Shown piece after piece: positions 12,055-14,808 of a stretch of DNA of 14,808 nucleotides (positions within the stretch are counted from its first letter, which is position 1; each line of letters begins with the position of its first letter). Source of the DNA: Candidatus Woesearchaeota archaeon (GTDB lineage: Archaea > Nanobdellota > Nanobdellia > Woesearchaeales > WJIZ01); the NCBI GenBank assembly GCA_018303575.1, contig JAGVXW010000056.1, positions 1-14,808 on the forward strand. Reading direction: 5' to 3'. The position numbers were made by a program, and so were the translations under genes. The notes under the pieces were generated by a model. That model did not search any database. It saw nothing but the letters and a program-made list of their open reading frames with translations, and was not told the origin of the DNA.

Positions 12055-12257
12055 GATTGCTGTAGCGGCAGCTCTCGAAAACGAAGCCAAAAGAGGGGGT
12101 GGAGGGGGTAAATGAGGGGAGTTACCTGAATTGTGGGGAGAGAAGGTCAACATAGAACAAAGGGGAGGCTATCAGAATTGGGCTTTTGGATTCCGGTTTG
12201 CGCAGGAATCGGAGATACTGATACCCTAGTATCCAAAAGCGCTCCGGTGATACCCCT
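12055..12257. other. IS 3' noncoding part and flank, G-rich tract
   Basis: No gene is seen. Four G-runs at 12095-12099, 12104-12108, 12116-12119 and 12135-12138 could form a G-quadruplex on the plus strand, though the last loop is long. A perfect 10-bp inverted repeat (gcttttggat at 12182-12191, atccaaaagc at 12231-12240) straddles the right terminal repeat, with a smaller hairpin gattcc/ggaatc (12189-12210) nested in it. Confidence 0.5.
12207..12220 (-). repeat. Right terminal inverted repeat of the IS
   Basis: Perfect complement of 10977-10990. It ends 37 bases before the start of the small membrane gene, so the IS has replaced most of that gene's promoter region. Confidence 0.85.
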
Positions 12258-12467
12258 ATGTGTAAAACATATCATGGACTGTGCGCCTATACCCTGACTG
12301 CGTTGGGTATCCTGTTCCTGTTGCGGGATTTGGGTGCGCTTGGTACTTGGAACTTTTGGGGAATTCAATGGTGGACAGCGTTGATCCTGCTCGCCGGGCT
12401 TTGCGGCCTGATGGGCCACGGGCATTGCTGCTGCCACGAAGAGGATATGCCCAAGAAGAAGAAATAA
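12258..12467 (+). CDS. Small membrane protein with Cys/His-rich tail, 69 aa
   Basis: Two hydrophobic helices (about 9-25 and 38-53) are joined by a short aromatic loop (GTWNFWGIQWW). The tail HGHCCCHEED could bind a metal, and it ends in four lysines. A GGTGA site seven bases before the ATG is a good archaeal Shine-Dalgarno. No function is known to me; membrane metal binding or redox sensing is a guess. The adjacent IS ends 37 bases upstream, so its native promoter may be lost and expression may depend on IS sequence. Confidence 0.72.
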   Translation: MCKTYHGLCAYTLTALGILFLLRDLGALGTWNFWGIQWWTALILLAGLCGLMGHGHCCCHEEDMPKKKK

Positions 12468-12472
12468 GGGCA

Positions 12473-12486
12473 TTTTCTTTTTTCTT
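12473..12486 (+). terminator. T-rich tract after the membrane gene
   Basis: A run made only of T and two C (ttttcttttttctt) begins five bases after the stop of the membrane protein gene. Archaeal transcription often ends at such tracts without a hairpin. The next frame begins immediately after it. Confidence 0.45.
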
Positions 12487-13101
12487 ATGATTGCTCAAAC
12501 TGGGTCCATACCCCGCAGCTCTGCTGCGGCAATCGCATCCAGTTTGAGGCTTAAACAATACCCCGGGGCTCTGCCCCGGTTGGGATTGTTTATTTCCAAA
12601 TCAGCCTCCTTGCCGGAGATTCTGCAGCTTGCGCCCCCCTGCTCCTGCGAGGACTGCGGCCATGGCTGCACGATGGGCTCGGGCTTTCTTGCTGAAGGCG
12701 ATAAGGAAAAGCTTGCTGCGTTCCTCGGAATTTCGGTTCAATCTCTGGAAAAAGAATACCTGGAAGAGACCTATCTGTTCAACAAGAAAGTCTGGAAACC
12801 TAAGCTCCTAAGAGAAGGAAAGCCCTATGGGAAATGTGTCTTCTATGAGAACGGCTGCAAGGTGCATCCTTCGAAGCCTTTGCAGTGCAAGGTCGCGATG
12901 GGATGCAAGGAGTATGGCGAGGAACTCCAGCTCTGGTTCATGCTCAACCATTTGATTGACAAGGAGGACCCGGAAAGCGTCCGCCAGTTCGCGCAGTATC
13001 TTAAGGCCGGAGGCAAGACCTTGCCCGGTGGCGAGCTCAATGATCTGGTTCCTGACAAGAAACAATTGAGGGAAATTCTTTCTTACGAGCGGTTACGATA
13101 G
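12487..13101 (+). CDS. YkgJ-type cysteine-cluster protein (start uncertain)
   Basis: Eight cysteines in the order C52-x-C54-x2-C57-x3-C61 and then C117, C124, C134, C140 match the YkgJ/CxxCxxCC group. Those proteins bind zinc or an Fe-S cluster and have no settled function. The segment KCVFYENGCKVHPSKPLQC is typical. The first about 33 residues from the ATG at 12487 are encoded by two palindromic repeats and do not resemble the family. The real start is probably a TTG at 12586 or 12610, shortly before the first cysteines. No clear Shine-Dalgarno site helps. Alternatively the repeats were inserted in frame. Confidence 0.78.
   Translation: MIAQTGSIPRSSAAAIASSLRLKQYPGALPRLGLFISKSASLPEILQLAPPCSCEDCGHGCTMGSGFLAEGDKEKLAAFLGISVQSLEKEYLEETYLFNKKVWKPKLLREGKPYGKCVFYENGCKVHPSKPLQCKVAMGCKEYGEELQLWFMLNHLIDKEDPESVRQFAQYLKAGGKTLPGGELNDLVPDKKQLREILSYERLR
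12495..12591. repeat. Two tandem palindromic repeats of one family
   Basis: Unit 1 (12495-12547) has outer arms tcaaactgg/ccagtttga around an inner stem ccgcagc-tct-gctgcgg (12513-12529). Unit 2 (12553-12591) has outer arms aaacaat/attgttt around ccggggc-tct-gccccgg (12563-12579). Both share ATACCCCG before the loop and CTCT at the tip. The inner stems differ by paired changes (CA/TG against GG/CC), so the fold rather than the sequence is conserved. This resembles dispersed REP-like elements. Confidence 0.7.
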
Positions 13102-13782
13102 GAGCTGCCGCACTTGGCTGTACATCCAGGCCTCCCACCGATAGTGCTCCTCCGCGGACGGGTGCAGTGGGTCAGCTGTTGCCGATGTCTCGATGCTCAG
13201 TTCGTGGAGATACCTCTCCGTCTCAGTGTAGAGGTCAAAGATCGGGAGGTTTCTGCGGGAGGCCTCCTCTTTCATGATGGCGTTGAACTCGATGATCCGC
13301 TGCTTGTCCTCCTCGAACTGGCTGCCGGCAGGAGTCCTGGTAAAATCCGGCATCGTGATGACCAGGGTGCGGCCTTGGGTCTGCGTAGAGAGGGCGTCGA
13401 GAAGAATCTGAACGTTCTTCCGATACTGCTCCGCGCTCACTCCCTGCACAATGTCATTTGCGCCGATGAGCAGAGTTGAGAATGTCGCGTTTTCCCTGCG
13501 CATGACAGGAAGCTCGAGCGCGATGGCTTGCTGGGTTGTCCATCCATCTTGCGCTGGATTTGCGGGCATCCTGATAGGGACGCGCTCTGCCTGCAAGTGC
13601 TCGGTGAGCAGGAAGGGCCAGCTCTCGTTCGGCGAAACGCCCGTGCCCACTGTATAGGAATCTCCGATTGGAACGTAGATGTGCTGCATGGCCGCTTGCG
13701 GGGAAGTCTGATTTATATGGGTATCGGGAAGCGAAGTGCAAGCCACAAGAAAAATCAAACAGAAGAGGGCCTTACATCCCAT
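13093..13782 (-). CDS. GDSL/SGNH-family hydrolase lipoprotein
   Basis: A secreted esterase- or lipase-type hydrolase. Numbering from a possible earlier ATG at 13806, the motifs are GDSYT with nucleophile S50, GAND with N117, and the catalytic pair D212-x2-H215 (DPLHP). Residues 9-23 (MGCKALFCLIFLVAC) form a short signal peptide ending in a lipobox LVAC, so the mature protein is probably lipid-anchored outside the cell. The start is placed at 13782 because that ATG begins the signal peptide and overlaps fabI by only 11 bases; ATGs at 13800 and 13806 are possible. It is likely co-transcribed after fabI. A bacterial-type lipobox in an archaeon is notable. Confidence 0.82.
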   Translation of the reverse strand: MGCKALFCLIFLVACTSLPDTHINQTSPQAAMQHIYVPIGDSYTVGTGVSPNESWPFLLTEHLQAERVPIRMPANPAQDGWTTQQAIALELPVMRRENATFSTLLIGANDIVQGVSAEQYRKNVQILLDALSTQTQGRTLVITMPDFTRTPAGSQFEEDKQRIIEFNAIMKEEASRRNLPIFDLYTETERYLHELSIETSATADPLHPSAEEHYRWEAWMYSQVRQLLS

Positions 13783-14545
13783 TGACTGAATACCCCGCAT
13801 CAACATAGATGACTTGCCCCGTGATGTTCCTGCTCAAATCCGAAGCGAGGAAGAGCGCGAGATTCGCTACATCGTCCGCATCAATGTTTCTCTTCAGGAG
13901 CGCTTTCTTTTCCGCGTGGCTCAGGATGGAGTCAAATCCAGCGATTCCCGAGGCTGCCAGCGTTTTGATAGGCCCAGCCGAAATCGCGTTCACGCGGATC
14001 CCCTTTTCGCCAAGGTCCATCGCGAGATATCGGGTCGCGGATTCGAGCGCGGCCTTGCACACGCCCATGACATTGTAATTCTGAACTGCCATGACGCTTC
14101 CCAGATAGGTCATCGAGATGACGCTCGCGTTCTCATTCATCAGCCGCCCGCCCGCCTTCACGAGGTTGGGCAGCGAGAACGCGCTCACTTCCATCGCAGT
14201 GTTGAACCCCTTCCTGTCCACATCATAAAATTTCCCCTGAAGGAAATCCTTTTTTGCGAACGCGACGCTATGCACTAAAATATCGAATTTCCCGAATTCC
14301 TTTTCAATCGTTTCGAAGAACCGCTCGATGAGGAAATCATCCATCATGTCGCATTTCGCGAGCACCGGCTTGTTCAGCTGTTTCGCAAGGGGGAGCACAA
14401 ACTGCTCGACGCGGTCCTGATAGCCCAGCGCAATCCTGCAGCCGTTGTCATTGAGCGCCTTAGCGATGTGCCACCCGATGCTGGCGTCTGTCGCCACTCC
14501 AAAAACGACTGCCTTCTTCCCTGTCAAGTCAAGCGTACGTTTCAT
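13772..14545 (-). CDS. fabI: Enoyl-[acyl-carrier-protein] reductase (NADH), FabI type
   Basis: Catalyses the last step of the type II fatty-acid elongation cycle, reducing enoyl-ACP with NAD(P)H. Seen here are the cofactor loop GVATDASIGWHIAKAL (16-31), SVAFA (93-97) and the catalytic Y147/Y157 and K164 (TYLGS, NYNVMGVCKAALE). The substrate loop GPIKTLAASGI (191-201) and the end VDAGYSVNGM are also present. At 257 aa it matches the bacterial FabI length. The ATG at 14545 is chosen because GAGG lies seven bases upstream and the fold begins there; eight extra codons are open before it. A TATA box lies at 14598-14605. FabI is bacterial and rare in archaea, which make isoprenoid lipids, so horizontal transfer is likely. 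Confidence 0.92.
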   Translation of the reverse strand: MKRTLDLTGKKAVVFGVATDASIGWHIAKALNDNGCRIALGYQDRVEQFVLPLAKQLNKPVLAKCDMMDDFLIERFFETIEKEFGKFDILVHSVAFAKKDFLQGKFYDVDRKGFNTAMEVSAFSLPNLVKAGGRLMNENASVISMTYLGSVMAVQNYNVMGVCKAALESATRYLAMDLGEKGIRVNAISAGPIKTLAASGIAGFDSILSHAEKKALLKRNIDADDVANLALFLASDLSRNITGQVIYVDAGYSVNGM

Positions 14546-14597
14546 GGTGATTCCTCTGTATCGTCCCAATCCTATTTAGGGATAAATCTTCATTCGG

Positions 14598-14605
14598 TTT
14601 ATATA
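14598..14605 (-). promoter_or_regulatory. TATA box of fabI
   Basis: Read on the minus strand the box is tatataaa, predicting transcription start near 14575 and a leader of about 30 bases. A 14-base near-repeat (gataaatctt[c/t]att) lies at 14581-14594 and again at 14746-14759, before the next minus-strand ORF, possibly a shared promoter element. Confidence 0.65.
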
Positions 14606-14607
14606 GA

Positions 14608-14727
14608 TTACTCAATCCTGCTCATGCAAAAATCGTAGGCCTGTTTACCGCCCTGTATCTCGTTCTTTTTTTGGGTCTTTGTCCACCAGAATGGGAAATC
14701 TTCCTTATGATAACTCATGTTCGACAT
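14608..14727 (-). CDS. Possible 39-aa orphan gene
   Basis: A 39-codon frame with a non-random composition. It has aromatic residues in FPFWWTKTQ, a polar middle (KKNEIQGGKQ) and a helical end (AYDFCMSRIE). AT-rich TATA-like DNA near 14750 is correctly spaced for a leaderless or near-leaderless mRNA. The frame ends just before the fabI TATA box. No family is recognised and the short length keeps confidence low. Confidence 0.4.
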   Translation of the reverse strand: MSNMSYHKEDFPFWWTKTQKKNEIQGGKQAYDFCMSRIE

Positions 14728-14808
14728 CTTCCAGCCTTTTAAGTCGATAAATCTTTATTCTTCAATGATTTTCATTTAAAAAGAGGCAGGAAGTGGTGGT
14801 TAGAAAGG
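14728..14808. other. AT-rich window end, no gene seen
   Basis: AT-rich DNA with a likely leftward promoter (aataaagattta-like, about 14746-14759). No frame of note reaches the window edge. Confidence 0.4.

Larger units (their letters stand above)
10977..12220 (+). mobile_element. Insertion sequence, 1244 bp, DDE transposase
   Basis: Bounded by perfect 14-bp terminal inverted repeats: cagtatctccgatt at 10977-10990 and its complement at 12207-12220. It holds one transposase gene. I see no convincing target-site duplication (flanks ACGTAA and ATACCC), so it may be old, or the exact ends may be a few bases off. Size and layout fit the ISH3/IS4-type archaeal elements. It lies between the tRNA promoter and a small membrane gene, outside the integrated element. 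Confidence 0.85.

Noticed and set aside
10971..12226. Target-site duplication at the IS
   Set aside because: The bases outside the 14-bp terminal repeats (ACGTAA and ATACCC) do not match.

Overview
The window looks archaeal. TATA-type boxes lie 23-30 bases upstream of several starts, and some of those genes appear leaderless. A tRNA gene lacks an encoded CCA and carries two 20-nt introns, each fitting a bulge-helix-bulge (BHB) splice motif. The chromosomal genes are compact and overlapping. Small tRNA introns and many tiny genes would suit a DPANN-type genome (Micrarchaeota/Woesearchaeota-like), but the lineage is an inference and cannot be fixed from this window.

Layout. (1) Positions 1-1561 are chromosome: a possible gene end, a 5' region with hairpins, and an MscS-family mechanosensitive channel with a charged helical insertion. 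(2) Positions 1562-10783 are a roughly 9.2-kb integrated element bounded by a 17-bp direct repeat. Its right copy is the 3' end of the intact tRNA-Arg(GCG) gene (10769-10883, minus strand). Its left copy is a displaced tRNA 3' end that keeps a T-rich 3' flank. (3) Positions 10884-14808 are chromosome again: the tRNA promoter, a 1244-bp insertion sequence with perfect 14-bp terminal inverted repeats, a small Cys/His-rich membrane protein, a YkgJ-type cysteine-cluster protein whose apparent N-terminus is made of two palindromic repeats, a GDSL/SGNH lipoprotein hydrolase, a bacterial-type enoyl-ACP reductase (FabI) and a 39-codon orphan ORF.

The element. Its left end has the main tyrosine recombinase with a C-terminal zinc ribbon. 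Next come a divergent pair of ribbon-helix-helix (RHH) proteins around a TAGCT-repeat operator, one of them coupled to a zinc-ribbon protein. A two-gene AT-rich unit of unknown function (87 and 269 aa) and a 68-aa membrane protein follow. On the minus strand a long operon runs from 9625 to 6095: AbrB-like protein, 36-aa peptide, Cro/C1-type HTH, a 630-aa AAA+ replication ATPase, 61-aa coiled coil, winged HTH, 43-aa zinc ribbon, 79-aa and 88-aa proteins. Most junctions are ATGA overlaps with strong Shine-Dalgarno sites. A second minus-strand unit encodes two micro membrane peptides and a second, catalytic-domain-only tyrosine recombinase. At the right end a 338-aa AT-hook/winged-HTH protein runs through the attachment core, so its last codons differ between integrated and circular forms.

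How it may work: the AAA+ protein probably drives replication. A cluster of nine TTCAC/GTGAA motifs inside its low-complexity linker is the best origin candidate. The RHH, AbrB, HTH and AT-hook proteins would control copy number and lysogeny-like decisions, and the zinc-ribbon recombinase would integrate the element at tRNA-Arg. No capsid, portal or packaging gene is recognisable, so an integrative plasmid is more likely than a virus. The parts least explained by known families are the 87/269-aa pair, the micro membrane peptides with the minimal recombinase, and the 338-aa protein.
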